NCBI GenBank assembly: GCA_963825765.1
Contig: CAWGUU010000004.1
Span: forward strand, 1 to 64,000
Direction: 5' to 3'
DNA from: CAWGUU01 sp963825765
GTDB taxonomy: Bacteria; Actinomycetota; Acidimicrobiia; Acidimicrobiales; AC-14
DNA: 64,000 nt
The notes beneath the pieces are model-generated. The model saw nothing but the letters and a program-made list of their open reading frames with translations. It was not told where the DNA came from and ran no database searches. Position numbers and translations under genes: made by a program. Positions 45,876 through 54,876 of the stretch are shown in pieces. Each line of letters begins with the position of its first letter. The first letter of the stretch is position 1.

Positions 45876-46331
45876 GTGGATGTCGACGAATATGCCACGG
45901 CCCTGGCCGACGCCATCGTCGACGTGCTGCCGGCATGGGTCGAGCGCTCGGTGGCCGGGGCGCTGGTCTCGGCCGGCCTGCCGGTCGACGACGCGGTGCG
46001 GGACGAGGCGGCGGTCGCCGGGCGGCGGGCGGCGGAGGAGGCGGGCGGCAACGTGCGGGCCCTCCTGTCCCTCGACGTGGACCTTCAGCGCTCGACCCCG
46101 CTCACCATCCTGCGGGAGGCCGTCCGCTACCCGACCGAGGTGCTCCTCGCTGCCGGGGTGCCGCCGGTCGTCGGCCGCGACGAGGTGCGGGCCCGGCTGT
46201 TCCCCGACGACGTCTACGACCTGTCGCCGGCCACGTTCGCCGACGTCGACCCCCGCCTGGCCGAGCCGGGGCTGGCCTGGGGCGCGGCCAAGGCCTTCAC
46301 GCACCTGCAGCGCCGCCGAACCGAGCCATGA
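45876..46331 (+). CDS. Conserved hypothetical protein (151 aa)
   Basis: Starts at GTG 45876 after AAGGA at 8 bases. It is mostly helical: VDVDEYATALADAIVDVLPA, a WVERSVAG segment, EAAVAGRRAAEEAGGNVRAL, then VDLQRSTPLTILREAVRYPT and DDVYDLSPATFADVDP. No known domain was recognised. It is followed after 7 bp by another small gene on the same strand, so the two form a probable operon of unknown function. Confidence 0.75.
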   Translation: MDVDEYATALADAIVDVLPAWVERSVAGALVSAGLPVDDAVRDEAAVAGRRAAEEAGGNVRALLSLDVDLQRSTPLTILREAVRYPTEVLLAAGVPPVVGRDEVRARLFPDDVYDLSPATFADVDPRLAEPGLAWGAAKAFTHLQRRRTEP

Positions 46332-46338
46332 TGTCGCG

Positions 46339-46650
46339 GTGCGCATCGCTGCCTACGTCCCCGATCTGATCGACCGCTCCAAGGTGGCCGCGGCCGCGCC
46401 CGACGCCACGTTCGTCGACAAGCCGTCCAAGCTGGCCGGGTTGGACGCCGCCCTCGTCGTTGTCGACCTGGGCCGGCCCGGCGTCCTGGAGGAGCTGGGT
46501 TCACTGTCGGGCCGGGTCATCGGCTTCGCCCGCCACACCCAGCGGGACCTCATCGCCCAGGCGCGCGCCGCCGGTTGCGACGAGGTGCTGGTGCGGTCCG
46601 ACTTCTTCCCCCGCCTGGGGGAGCTCCTGGCGGAGGACCCGCAGGCTTAG
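46339..46650 (+). CDS. Conserved hypothetical protein (103 aa), Rossmann-like
   Basis: Starts at GTG 46339. The alternating strands and helices (VRIAAYVPDLIDRSKVAAAA, LDAALVVVDLG, RVIGFARHTQRDLIAQAR, EVLVRSDFFPRLGELL) resemble a CheY-like receiver fold without clear phospho-acceptor spacing. It lies 7 bp after the 151-aa gene. Its stop overlaps the stop of the opposite-strand gene by 4 bases. Confidence 0.75.
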   Translation: MRIAAYVPDLIDRSKVAAAAPDATFVDKPSKLAGLDAALVVVDLGRPGVLEELGSLSGRVIGFARHTQRDLIAQARAAGCDEVLVRSDFFPRLGELLAEDPQA

Positions 46651-46829
46651 CGGCGGTCCTTGGGGAGCTGCCAACCGACGTCGCTCACCGGCCGGGGCTC
46701 GAAGAACAGGCAGCCGTCCGGGCAGGCGAACGGCACCGCCTCGGCCACGTCGAGGCGGCATCGCTCGACCATGTCACCGTCCGGCAGCGACCGGCTGGTG
46801 TAGTGGCGGCAGTCGAGCCTGACGGTCAC
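46647..46829 (-). CDS. Small cysteine-containing protein (60 aa)
   Basis: Starts at GTG 46829: VTVRLDCRHYTSRSLPDGDM, then VERCRLDVAEAVPFACPDGC and LFFEPRPVSDVGW. Four cysteines (DC, RC, AC, GC) could bind a metal or Fe-S cluster. It converges with and overlaps the stop of the 103-aa gene. The family was not recognised. Confidence 0.65.
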   Translation of the reverse strand: MTVRLDCRHYTSRSLPDGDMVERCRLDVAEAVPFACPDGCLFFEPRPVSDVGWQLPKDRR

Positions 46830-46899
46830 GGCCGATAATCTTCGCAGACGGGGACGTGGCTCTGCGACCGGCTGCGCCGCCGCCGAGACCCGGGAGACG

Positions 46900-47661
46900 A
46901 TGCAGGGTGGACCACTGAGCGAGCCGGAGGCGCCACACTCACTTGGCGAACCGATATGGCGGGCCTCGTCCCACGAGCTGCTGCGGTGGAGCGAGGCGCT
47001 CGCCGGTATCGCCCGCACCGGACTCGGCTTCAGCGACAACCTCTACGAGCGCGAGCGGTTCGAGGAGGTCCTCAGGGTGGCGGCCGACATCAGGATGGCG
47101 GCGGGCGCAGCGGCTGCCTCTCCCGATGCTCTGGTCGAGGAATGGCTGGCCCAGGTCGGCGTCGGGGTGGCCGGGTACGTCACGCCCAAGGTGGCCATCG
47201 GCGCCGTGGTGGGGAACGACCGCGGCGAGATCCTCCTGGTGCAGCGGGCCGACTCGGGCATGTGGCTCTACCCGACCGGGTGGGCCGACGTCGGGTACTC
47301 GCCCGCCGAGGTGGCGGTGAAGGAGGTGCTGGAGGAGACGGGCATGGAGGTCGAGCCGGTGCGGCTCATCGCCGTCCTCGACGGGCTCCGGCTCGGCTTC
47401 ACCAGCATCCCGCTGTACTCCCTCGTCTTTCACTGCCGCGTGCTCGGCGGCGAGCTCCACGGTCATCCTCTCGAATGCAGGCAGGTGGGCTGGTTCGGCG
47501 TCGACGACCTGCCTGTCCCGCTGGCCGCCGCCGGCAGCTGGATCCGTCCCGCCTTCGCCGCCATCCGGGGCGAGCCGGTCGAGGTCGTCTTCGACGCTCC
47601 CCGCCAGCCACTTTGGCGATCCGACCGTGCCGAAACCGGGGAGCAACTACCGTCCGGGTGA
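46900..47661 (+). CDS. Nudix hydrolase with N-terminal NUDIX_N-type domain
   Basis: A 253-aa protein. The helical N-terminus (ELLRWSEALAGIARTGLGFS, YERERFEEVL) matches the accessory domain found before some bacterial Nudix enzymes. The Nudix box is GWADVGYSPAEVAVKEVLEE followed by TG; the first box glutamate position is a variant, but the EVLEETG metal site is intact. It probably hydrolyses a nucleoside-diphosphate derivative such as ADP-ribose. ATG 46900 follows GGGAGA. Confidence 0.87.
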   Translation: MQGGPLSEPEAPHSLGEPIWRASSHELLRWSEALAGIARTGLGFSDNLYERERFEEVLRVAADIRMAAGAAAASPDALVEEWLAQVGVGVAGYVTPKVAIGAVVGNDRGEILLVQRADSGMWLYPTGWADVGYSPAEVAVKEVLEETGMEVEPVRLIAVLDGLRLGFTSIPLYSLVFHCRVLGGELHGHPLECRQVGWFGVDDLPVPLAAAGSWIRPAFAAIRGEPVEVVFDAPRQPLWRSDRAETGEQLPSG

Positions 47662-47680
47662 ACCGTCGAAAGGATTCTCG

Positions 47681-48319
47681 TTGCGCCTGCGACGCCAGAA
47701 GCATCTGTCGGACCCGGTGTCGGTGGTCAGCCGCTTCGTCGACGCGGCCAACCGTCACGACGCCGAAGGCATCGCGAAGTGCCTCCATCCCGAGTTCGAG
47801 AGCATCCAACCGATCTACCCGGCGAGGAACTTCCGGGGGTCGGCGCAGGTCCGGCGCAACTGGCAGGCGATCTTCGAGAGCGAGCCGGGCTTCCGCCTGA
47901 GCCTGGTGCGGTCGGCCAGCGCCGACAACACGGTCTGGGTCGAGCTGCACGGCGCCGGGGCCGACGTCGAGGTGGCCGGCGTGTTCATCATGGGCGTCGA
48001 GGGCGACGTCGTGCGGTGGGCGCGGGTCTACAGCTCCGTGGTCGAGCAGGTCGGGCCCCGGGCCGCCGCGCCGGACCCGGAAACGGCGGTGGCCGCCGAG
48101 GAGGCGGTCAGCCTGGCCGAGGAGGCGGCGCGGATCCGCGAGCAGGTCGACGCCGGGCGGACGATCGCCGCCGCCGGGGATGCGTCGGGGGAGGCGGCGG
48201 CTGCCGAAGCCGACGAGGACGAGGACGCGGTCTGGGCCGAGGAGGACGGGCCCGCGGACGACGTGTCCGGGGATGACGGGGCCGGGGAGAGTGTCCGACG
48301 GCGCCGACGACGAGGGTGA
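47681..48319 (+). CDS. NTF2/SnoaL-like domain protein with acidic tail
   Basis: About 212 aa. TTG 47681 follows AAAGGA at 6 bases and is preferred; an in-frame GTG at 47627 would overlap the Nudix gene. The NTF2-like fold is seen in DPVSVVSRFVDAANRHDAEG, HPEFESIQPIYPARNFRG and VFIMGVEGDVVRWARVY. After about residue 130 the chain becomes Ala/Glu/Asp-rich, then ends in RRRRRRG. The last 29 bases overlap the next gene in another frame. No catalytic residues can be assigned. Confidence 0.72.
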   Translation: MRLRRQKHLSDPVSVVSRFVDAANRHDAEGIAKCLHPEFESIQPIYPARNFRGSAQVRRNWQAIFESEPGFRLSLVRSASADNTVWVELHGAGADVEVAGVFIMGVEGDVVRWARVYSSVVEQVGPRAAAPDPETAVAAEEAVSLAEEAARIREQVDAGRTIAAAGDASGEAAAAEADEDEDAVWAEEDGPADDVSGDDGAGESVRRRRRRG

Positions 48320-48956
48320 GGAGACCCGCGAGGTCGCGGCCGTCCTTGACGAGACGGTCGCTCCGGCCGAAGGGGTCGCCGAGCCGCCCGCCGTCGCAAC
48401 CGGCGAGCCCGCCGCGCCGGCACCTGCCACGGCCGCAGTCGAGGTCGACACCGCCGCAGTCGAGCGCCGCACGGCCGCAGCCGAGGTCGACACCGCCGCA
48501 GTCGAGGTCGACGACGACGAGGACGAAGAAGACGACGACGACGAGTATGACGACGACGAGGACGAGTACGACGAGGACGAGGACGAGTACGACGACGACG
48601 AGTACGACGACGACGACGATGATGACGATGACGACGAGGACGACGACGACGAAGTAGAGGAAGTGGCCGCCGCCCCGGCGCGGGCCCCCACCCCTGAGCC
48701 GGCCCCCGCGCCGGCCCCGCCCCCCGAGCCGGCCCCGGCACCGGCCCCGCTGGTCGTCGCCGAAGCGCCGGAGCCTGGTGGCGACGACGTCCAGTCCCTG
48801 GTGGGCGGCTCCGAACGCCCGAGGCGGTGGCGCCGGCGGTCCTCGGGCAGGGGCGGCGGGTCGGCCGACGACTCCAGCGCCGAGATCATCGACCTCACCA
48901 ACCCCCGGCAGGAGCCGCCCCGCTCCCCGGGGCTGAACCTCCCCGATCGGGGCTGA
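48291..48956 (+). CDS. Highly acidic low-complexity protein
   Basis: A 221-aa protein from GTG 48291 (GGGGAGA ribosome site), overlapping the previous gene by 29 bp. Between about residues 72 and 125 the sequence is almost only Asp, Glu and Tyr, encoded by GAC/GAG/TAC triplets. The short VDTAAVE and RRTAAAE repeats precede it. A Pro/Ala stretch (about 128-155) follows, then a basic patch RPRRWRRRSSGR and an acidic end. The third-position pattern supports coding. It is probably disordered and exposed; function unknown. It also resembles the acidic tail of PurA here. Confidence 0.65.
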   Translation: MSDGADDEGEETREVAAVLDETVAPAEGVAEPPAVATGEPAAPAPATAAVEVDTAAVERRTAAAEVDTAAVEVDDDEDEEDDDDEYDDDEDEYDEDEDEYDDDEYDDDDDDDDDDEDDDDEVEEVAAAPARAPTPEPAPAPAPPPEPAPAPAPLVVAEAPEPGGDDVQSLVGGSERPRRWRRRSSGRGGGSADDSSAEIIDLTNPRQEPPRSPGLNLPDRG

Positions 48957-48995
48957 ACCACGCCGATCAGGGGGCGCCCGTGGGGCGCACCCCAG

Positions 48996-49475
48996 TCAGG
49001 GTGTCGACAGCTGGGCGAGGAGTGCGGCGACGATCGAGATGCCGCCACCCGACCGCTCCCACTCGCTCCCGACCGTCTCGTGGTCGGCCAGCCCGGCCAC
49101 GTCGGCCGGTCGTCCGAGGGCGGCGGCGCAGGCCGACGTCAACGTCGCCGGCTCCACCTCGTCGCCGAAGGCGGGGAACGCCTCCAGCCCGTCCCACAGC
49201 TCCTCGAGCGGGGCGGGCGGGTCCGAGCCCGCCGCCAGGGCCTCGGTGACGAGGTCGAACAGCTCGTAGGTGTCCACGCCCTTCGGCCGGCGGTACCCGG
49301 CGACGGGGTGCAGGCGCCACTCGACGGTGGTGCCGCCCGGGCCGTCGTCCCGCAGCCAGACCTGGGAGCCGTTGACGTAGGCGTCGACGGGAGGACCGAA
49401 CCGCTCCTCGAGGGCGAGCAGCAGCTCGGGCGACGCCCGCCAGACACACGTCGGCACCAGGGCGCCGGCGCCCAC
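48996..49475 (-). CDS. Conserved hypothetical protein (159 aa)
   Basis: Starts at GTG 49475, 8 bp after the PAC2 gene, whose end supplies GAGGAG. Sequence features are TCVWRASPELLLALEERFGP, VDAYVNGSQVWLRDDGPGGT, the WRLHPVAGYRRP core and a hydrophobic end ISIVAALLAQL. No family was recognised. The tight linkage suggests co-transcription with PAC2. Confidence 0.7.
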   Translation of the reverse strand: MGAGALVPTCVWRASPELLLALEERFGPPVDAYVNGSQVWLRDDGPGGTTVEWRLHPVAGYRRPKGVDTYELFDLVTEALAAGSDPPAPLEELWDGLEAFPAFGDEVEPATLTSACAAALGRPADVAGLADHETVGSEWERSGGGISIVAALLAQLSTP

Positions 49476-49483
49476 CCGGGCGG

Positions 49484-50335
49484 CTACTCCTCGGTCTGGT
49501 CGCGCAGGAAGCGTTCGAGCTCGTCGGCCAAGGCGTCGCCCGACACCAGCTCCATGTCGCCCTCGTCGGCGTGCTCCTCGAGCCGGCGGACGTAGGCGGC
49601 CACGTCGTCGTCGCTGGCCACCACCTCGCTGACCTGGCGCTCGTAGTCGGCCGAGGCCACCTGGAGATCGGCGGTGAGCACCGACGTCGAAAGCAGCCGG
49701 GTGGCCCGCTCGACGAGGGCCAGGGACGCCTTGGGCGAGGGGGTGGCGGCCACGTAGTGGGGAACAGCCGCCCACAGCGACGCCGACTGCACGTCGGCCC
49801 GCCGCAGGGCGTCGTGGAGGACCCCGACGATGCCGGTAGGGCCCTCGTAGGCGGACCGGGTGAGGCCCAGGCGCTTGACCAGGTCGGCGTCGGCGGCGGT
49901 GCCGGTGACCCGGACGGGGCGGGTGTGGGCCACGTCGGCCAGCAGGGCGCCGAGCGTCACGACCATCTCGACGTTCATGTCCACCGCGATCTGGACAACC
50001 TCGGCGGCGAACGTGCGCCACTTCAGCTGGGGCTCGGTGCCGAGCAGCACGACGACGTCGCGGGTCGTACCCGGCAGCGCCGCCGACGACAGCTCGTTCG
50101 AAGGCCAGTCGATCTCTCTGGCCAGCCCGTCGACGAGGCGGACCTCGGGCCGGGTGGCGGAGAAGTCGAAGAACTCCTCCGGGTCGATGGTGGCGAACGG
50201 CGTGGCCTCCCACCGGTCGCGCAGGAAGCGGACAGCGCTCGAAGCTGCGTCGGCGGCGTCGTTCCAGCCTTCGAACGCGGCGACCATCACTGGCCGTCGC
50301 AGCCGCGGCCTGCTGTCCCAGAGGACATGGTCCAT
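49484..50335 (-). CDS. PAC2 family (proteasome-assembly-chaperone-like) protein
   Basis: A 283-aa protein with PAC2 hallmarks: VMVAAFEGWNDAADAASSAV, the FFDFSATRPEVRL block, LLGTEPQLKWRTFAAEVV, VTLGALLADVAHTRPV and a C-terminal helix with VRRLEEHAD. In actinobacteria such proteins are widespread and of unresolved function, with suggested links to proteasome assembly. No proteasome genes are in this window. Confidence 0.87.
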   Translation of the reverse strand: MDHVLWDSRPRLRRPVMVAAFEGWNDAADAASSAVRFLRDRWEATPFATIDPEEFFDFSATRPEVRLVDGLAREIDWPSNELSSAALPGTTRDVVVLLGTEPQLKWRTFAAEVVQIAVDMNVEMVVTLGALLADVAHTRPVRVTGTAADADLVKRLGLTRSAYEGPTGIVGVLHDALRRADVQSASLWAAVPHYVAATPSPKASLALVERATRLLSTSVLTADLQVASADYERQVSEVVASDDDVAAYVRRLEEHADEGDMELVSGDALADELERFLRDQTEE

Positions 50336-50357
50336 CGCGCCGAGGTTACCTGGGTAT

Positions 50358-50411
50358 GCCGAACTGGGGCTGCGTAGCCGCGTATGACGCGACTGAGTCG
50401 CCCCGTTCGGC
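50358..50411. repeat. CCGAACTGG palindrome family, variant copy (PAC2-lhr)
   Basis: GCCGAACTGGGGC (50358-50370) pairs with GCCCCGTTCGGC (50399-50411 region) with one unpaired T. The inner sequence differs from the other copies. It lies between the divergent PAC2 and lhr genes. Confidence 0.6.
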
Positions 50412-50466
50412 GGGAGGTGGCCGAATCGTTCACGACTATGTCGCAGCGGCCTCGTACCCTGGGTGC

Positions 50467-53400
50467 ATGGCTGCGCTCGACCGCTTCTCGCCGGTGGCCC
50501 GCGCCTGGTTCGAGGCTGCGTTCGAGGCGCCCACCGAGGCCCAGGAGCGGGGCTGGGAGGCCATCAGCGGCGGTGCCCACACCCTGATCCTGGCCCCCAC
50601 CGGGTCGGGCAAGACCCTGGCCGCCTTCCTGTGGGCCCTCGACCGGCTGGCAACCACCGAGGAGCCCGCCGACAAGAAGAACAGGCTGAAGATCCTGTAC
50701 GTCTCGCCGTTGAAGGCCCTCACCTACGACATCGAGCGCAACCTGCGGGCGCCGCTGGCCGGGATGGCCATGGAGGCAGAGCGGCGGGGCCTGCCGGTGC
50801 TCGACATCCGGGTCGCCACCCGCACCGGCGACACGTCGCAATCTGACCGCCGCGACCTCGTCCGCCACCCGCCCGACATACTCGTCACCACCCCCGAGTC
50901 GCTCTACCTGATGCTCACGTCGCAGGCGCGGGAGGTCCTGCGGTCGGTCGAGCACGTGATCGTCGACGAGATCCACTCGGTGGCGCCCACCAAAAGAGGT
51001 GCCCACCTGGCCCTCTCCCTCGAACGGCTGGAGCGCCTCACCGCCAAGGGCCCGCCACAACGCATCGGCCTCTCCGCCACCCAGCGTCCCCTCGACGAGG
51101 TGGCCCGTTTCCTGGGTGGCCGCGCCCACGACCCCCAAACGGGCGAATGGCACCCCAGGGCGGTCCACGTCGTCGACGCCGGCGTGCGCAAGCCCCTCGA
51201 GCTGCAGGTCGTGGTGCCGGTGGAGGACATGGCCGAGCTGGGCCGGGTCGTCCCCGACATGCTCGTCGGTCCCGCCGCCGGCGACCCCGAGGTCCGCCAC
51301 TCGATCTGGCCGGCGATCCATCCCGTCCTGCTCGACCTGATCCGGGCCCACACGTCCACCCTGATCTTCGTGAACTCCCGGCGTCTGGCCGAGCGCCTGG
51401 CCGCCCGCCTCAACGACCTGGCCACCCAGCAGAGCGAGACGGGTGAGCCGGTGGAGCTGGTGCGGGCCCACCACGGGTCCATCGCCAGGGAGCAGCGCCT
51501 CGAGATCGAGGACGCCCTGAAGGCCGGCAAGCTCCCGGCCCTGGTCGCCACCAGCAGCCTCGAGCTCGGCATCGACATGGGCGCCATCGACCTGGTCGTG
51601 CAGGTCGAGTCCCCGCCCTCGGTGGCCAGCGGCCTCCAGCGCATCGGCAGGGCCGGCCACCAGGTCGGACAGGCGTCGAAGGGACGCATCTTCCCGAAGT
51701 TCCGGGGCGACCTGGTGGTGGCCGCGGTCGTCGTCAGCAGGATGAAGGCGGGCCTCATCGAGGAGACGAGGGTCCCCCGCAACCCGCTCGACGTGCTCGC
51801 CCAGCAGATCGTGGCCATGTGCGCGGTGGACGACCTCACCGTCGACGACGTGGCCGACACGGCCGGCGGCGCCTACCCCTTCGCCGACCTCACCCGGCCG
51901 GTGCTGGAGGGCGTGCTCGACATGCTGGCCGGCCGCTACCCGTCGGACCAGTTCGGCGACCTGCGGCCCCGGATCGTCTGGGACCGCACCGAGGGCACCC
52001 TCCGGGCCCGCGCCGGTGCCCGCATGCTGGCGGTGGTCAGCGGGGGCACCATCCCCGACCGTGGCCTCTACGGGGTCTTCACGCCGGAGGGGTCGAGGGT
52101 CGGCGAGCTCGACGAGGAGTTCGTGTACGAGAGCCGCCCGGGCGAGACCATGGTGCTGGGCGCGTCCACCTGGCGCATCGAGGACATCACCCGCGACCGG
52201 GTGGTCGTCACCCCGGCGCCCGGCGAGCCGGGGAAGATGCCGTTCTGGCACGGCGACGGTGTGGGCAGACCGGCCGAGCTGGGCCGGGCCATCGGCGCCT
52301 TCCTCCGCGACGTCGACTCCTGGACCGACGACCGCCTGGCCGAGGAATGCTCCCTGGACCCCCTGGCCGTCACCAACCTGCGGGCCTACCTCGCCGAGGA
52401 GCGTGCGGTCACCGGCGGCGTCCTCCCCACCGACCGCCAGGTGGTGGTCGAGCGCTTCCGCGACGAGCTGGGCGACTGGCGGGTGTGTGTGCTGTCGCCC
52501 TTCGGCGGCAAGGTTCACGCCCCCTGGGCGCTGGCCATCGAATCCCGTGTCCGCGATCGCCTTGGCCTCGAGGTCCAGACCATCTGGAGCGACGAGGGCA
52601 TCGTCGTGCGCCTGCCCGAGGCCGACGAGGCGCCCCCGCTCGACATGGTGTTGGTCGACCCCGACGAGGTCGAGGAGCTGGTGGTCGGCGAGCTGGCCAA
52701 CTCGGCGCTGTTCGCGGCCCGGTTCCGGGAGAACGCGGCCAGGGCCCTGCTGCTGCCCCGGCGCCGGCCCGGCTCCCGCACGCCGCTCTGGCAGATGCGG
52801 CAGCGGGCGTCCGACCTGCTGGCGGTGGCGTCCAAGCACGGCGAGTTCCCGATCCTGCTGGAGACCTACCGCGAGTGCCTGCGCGACGTGTTCGACCTGC
52901 CCGCCCTCGTCGACCTGCTCACCGGCATCCGGGCCCGCACCATCCGGGTGGTGTCGGTGGAGACGGCGGCCCCGTCGCCCTTCGCCGCCTCGCTGGCCTT
53001 CGCCTACGTGGCCAACTTCCTCTACGACGGCGACGCGCCCGTCGCCGAGCGGAGGGCCCAGGCCCTCACCCTCGACCGGGAGATGCTGGCCGAGCTGCTC
53101 GGGGCCGAGGAGCTGCGGGAGCTGATCGACCCCACCGCCCTGGCCGCCCTGGAGGACGACCTCCAGGCGGTCGACGAGCGGCGCTGGGCGCGCGACGCCG
53201 ACGAGGCCGGCGACCACCTCCGGCGCCTCGGCGACCTCACCCGGGCCGAGCTACGGGCGCGGTCCACCACCGACTTCGCCGACGACCTGGTGCGCGACCG
53301 CCGGGCCATCGAGATCCGGATCGCCGGCGAGGCCCGCCTGATCGCGGCCGAGGACGCCGGGCGCTACCGAGACGCGCTGGGCGTCCAGCCGCCGCCCGGC

Positions 53401-54876
53401 CTGCCCGACGCCTTCCTCGAGCCGACGGTGGACCCCCTCGGCACCCTGCTCGGGCGGTGGGCCCGTACCCACGGGCCGTTCACGTCCGACGAGCCCGCCC
53501 TGCGCTTCGGGCTGCCCGTACCGGTGGTCGACTCGCTACTGGCGGTGCGGGCCGAGCGCGGGGAGCTCCTGAGGGGCGAGTTCCGACCGGAGGGCCGCAC
53601 CCGGGAGTGGTGCGATCCCGAGGTGCTGCGCTCGCTGCGGCAGCGGTCGCTCGCCGCCCTCCGGCGCGAGGTCGAGCCGGTCGAGGCCCAGGTGCTGGCC
53701 CGGTTCCTGCCGGCGTGGCAGGGGGTCGGGACGGAGGCCCGGGGCCTCGACCGGCTGGTCGAGGTGATCCGCCAGCTCCACGGTGTTCCCATCCCGGCGT
53801 CGGTGCTGGAGAGAGACGTGCTGGCGTCCCGGGTGGCCGACTGGTCGCCCCGCATGCTCGACGAGCTGGCCGCCGCCGGCGAAGTGGCGTGGATCGGGGC
53901 CGGGCCCCTCGGACGCGACGACGGCAAGGTGCTCGTGTTCCTGCGCGGGAGGGCGGCGGCCCTGCGGCCCGTGTCGGGAGCGGGCGAGCGGCCGGACTCC
54001 CCGGAGCACGACCGCCTGCGCGAGGTGTTGTCACGCCGTGGCGCCTGCTTCTTCCGCGACCTGGCCGGCACCGACGACAAGGCCACCCTCGACGCCCTGT
54101 GGGACCTGGTGTGGGCGGGCGAGGTCACCAACGACTCTTTCGCCGCCCTGCGGGCATTCGCTTCGGCCGGCGGCGGCGCGCGCGGCGCCAGGAGCAAGGG
54201 CTCTCGGCGCCCCCGGCCCGGGTCGCTCACCGTCCTCGGACCGCCCAAGGGCCAGGGCCGGTGGTCGCTGGTGGAGGCCGAGCTGCCCCTGGGCGACGTC
54301 ACGCCCACCGAGCGCTCCCACGCCCTGGCCGCCGCCCTCCTCGACCGGCACGGGATCCTGACGCGGGAGGCGGTGCGGGGCGAGGGCCATGGAGGCGGCT
54401 TCGCCGCCGTGTACCCGGTGCTGCGGGCGTCGGAGGAGTCGGGCAAATCCCGGCGGGGCTACTTCGTCGCCGGACTGGGTGGCGCCCAGTTCGCCCTGCC
54501 CGGGGCGGTCGACCGCCTGCGCTCGGCCCGAGACGGGCAGGGTGAGGTGCTGGTGCTGGCGGCCACCGACCCGGCCAACGCCTACGGCGTCTCGCTGCCC
54601 TGGCCGGTGCCCGGTCCGAGGCGGGTGGCGGGCGCCTACGTCGTCCTGGTCGACGGCCAGGCCTCGCTGTACGTGGAGAAGGGCGCCAAGGCTCTGCTGG
54701 CGCTCCGCGAGCTGGACGGGTCGTGGGAGGAGGCGGCCGTGGGCGCCCTCGACGGGCTGGTGGTGTCGGGCCGGGTCCGCCGGCTGGCCATCGAGCGCTT
54801 CGACGAGGGGCTGGCGCCGGTGCTGCGGGGTGCCGGCTTCGTCCCGTCGCCGCGTGGACTGGTCAGGTATGCCTGA
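50467..54876 (+). CDS. lhr: Lhr-type large ATP-dependent helicase
   Basis: A 1469-aa superfamily 2 DNA helicase. The start ATG 50467 begins the family sequence ALDRFSPVARAWFEAAF. Motif I is APTGSGKTLAAF, motif II VIVDEIHS, motif III LSATQRPL, and motif VI is in GLQRIGRAGHQVGQ. A winged-helix and beta-barrel region follows, then the long C-terminal part. Mycobacterial Lhr is a DNA-repair helicase and is followed by nei, as here. The stop overlaps the nei start by 8 bp. Confidence 0.95.
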   Translation: MAALDRFSPVARAWFEAAFEAPTEAQERGWEAISGGAHTLILAPTGSGKTLAAFLWALDRLATTEEPADKKNRLKILYVSPLKALTYDIERNLRAPLAGMAMEAERRGLPVLDIRVATRTGDTSQSDRRDLVRHPPDILVTTPESLYLMLTSQAREVLRSVEHVIVDEIHSVAPTKRGAHLALSLERLERLTAKGPPQRIGLSATQRPLDEVARFLGGRAHDPQTGEWHPRAVHVVDAGVRKPLELQVVVPVEDMAELGRVVPDMLVGPAAGDPEVRHSIWPAIHPVLLDLIRAHTSTLIFVNSRRLAERLAARLNDLATQQSETGEPVELVRAHHGSIAREQRLEIEDALKAGKLPALVATSSLELGIDMGAIDLVVQVESPPSVASGLQRIGRAGHQVGQASKGRIFPKFRGDLVVAAVVVSRMKAGLIEETRVPRNPLDVLAQQIVAMCAVDDLTVDDVADTAGGAYPFADLTRPVLEGVLDMLAGRYPSDQFGDLRPRIVWDRTEGTLRARAGARMLAVVSGGTIPDRGLYGVFTPEGSRVGELDEEFVYESRPGETMVLGASTWRIEDITRDRVVVTPAPGEPGKMPFWHGDGVGRPAELGRAIGAFLRDVDSWTDDRLAEECSLDPLAVTNLRAYLAEERAVTGGVLPTDRQVVVERFRDELGDWRVCVLSPFGGKVHAPWALAIESRVRDRLGLEVQTIWSDEGIVVRLPEADEAPPLDMVLVDPDEVEELVVGELANSALFAARFRENAARALLLPRRRPGSRTPLWQMRQRASDLLAVASKHGEFPILLETYRECLRDVFDLPALVDLLTGIRARTIRVVSVETAAPSPFAASLAFAYVANFLYDGDAPVAERRAQALTLDREMLAELLGAEELRELIDPTALAALEDDLQAVDERRWARDADEAGDHLRRLGDLTRAELRARSTTDFADDLVRDRRAIEIRIAGEARLIAAEDAGRYRDALGVQPPPGLPDAFLEPTVDPLGTLLGRWARTHGPFTSDEPALRFGLPVPVVDSLLAVRAERGELLRGEFRPEGRTREWCDPEVLRSLRQRSLAALRREVEPVEAQVLARFLPAWQGVGTEARGLDRLVEVIRQLHGVPIPASVLERDVLASRVADWSPRMLDELAAAGEVAWIGAGPLGRDDGKVLVFLRGRAAALRPVSGAGERPDSPEHDRLREVLSRRGACFFRDLAGTDDKATLDALWDLVWAGEVTNDSFAALRAFASAGGGARGARSKGSRRPRPGSLTVLGPPKGQGRWSLVEAELPLGDVTPTERSHALAAALLDRHGILTREAVRGEGHGGGFAAVYPVLRASEESGKSRRGYFVAGLGGAQFALPGAVDRLRSARDGQGEVLVLAATDPANAYGVSLPWPVPGPRRVAGAYVVLVDGQASLYVEKGAKALLALRELDGSWEEAAVGALDGLVVSGRVRRLAIERFDEGLAPVLRGAGFVPSPRGLVRYA

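Noticed and set aside
48505..48660. Repetitive GAC/GAG block considered as a CRISPR or tandem array
   Set aside because: It is a triplet-repeat coding tract without spacers or constant repeat units.
47399..49048. A serine-rich open frame with a long poly-Ser tract on the minus strand
   Set aside because: It is the antisense of the GAC/GAG acidic tract. The plus-strand frames have ribosome sites and recognisable domains.
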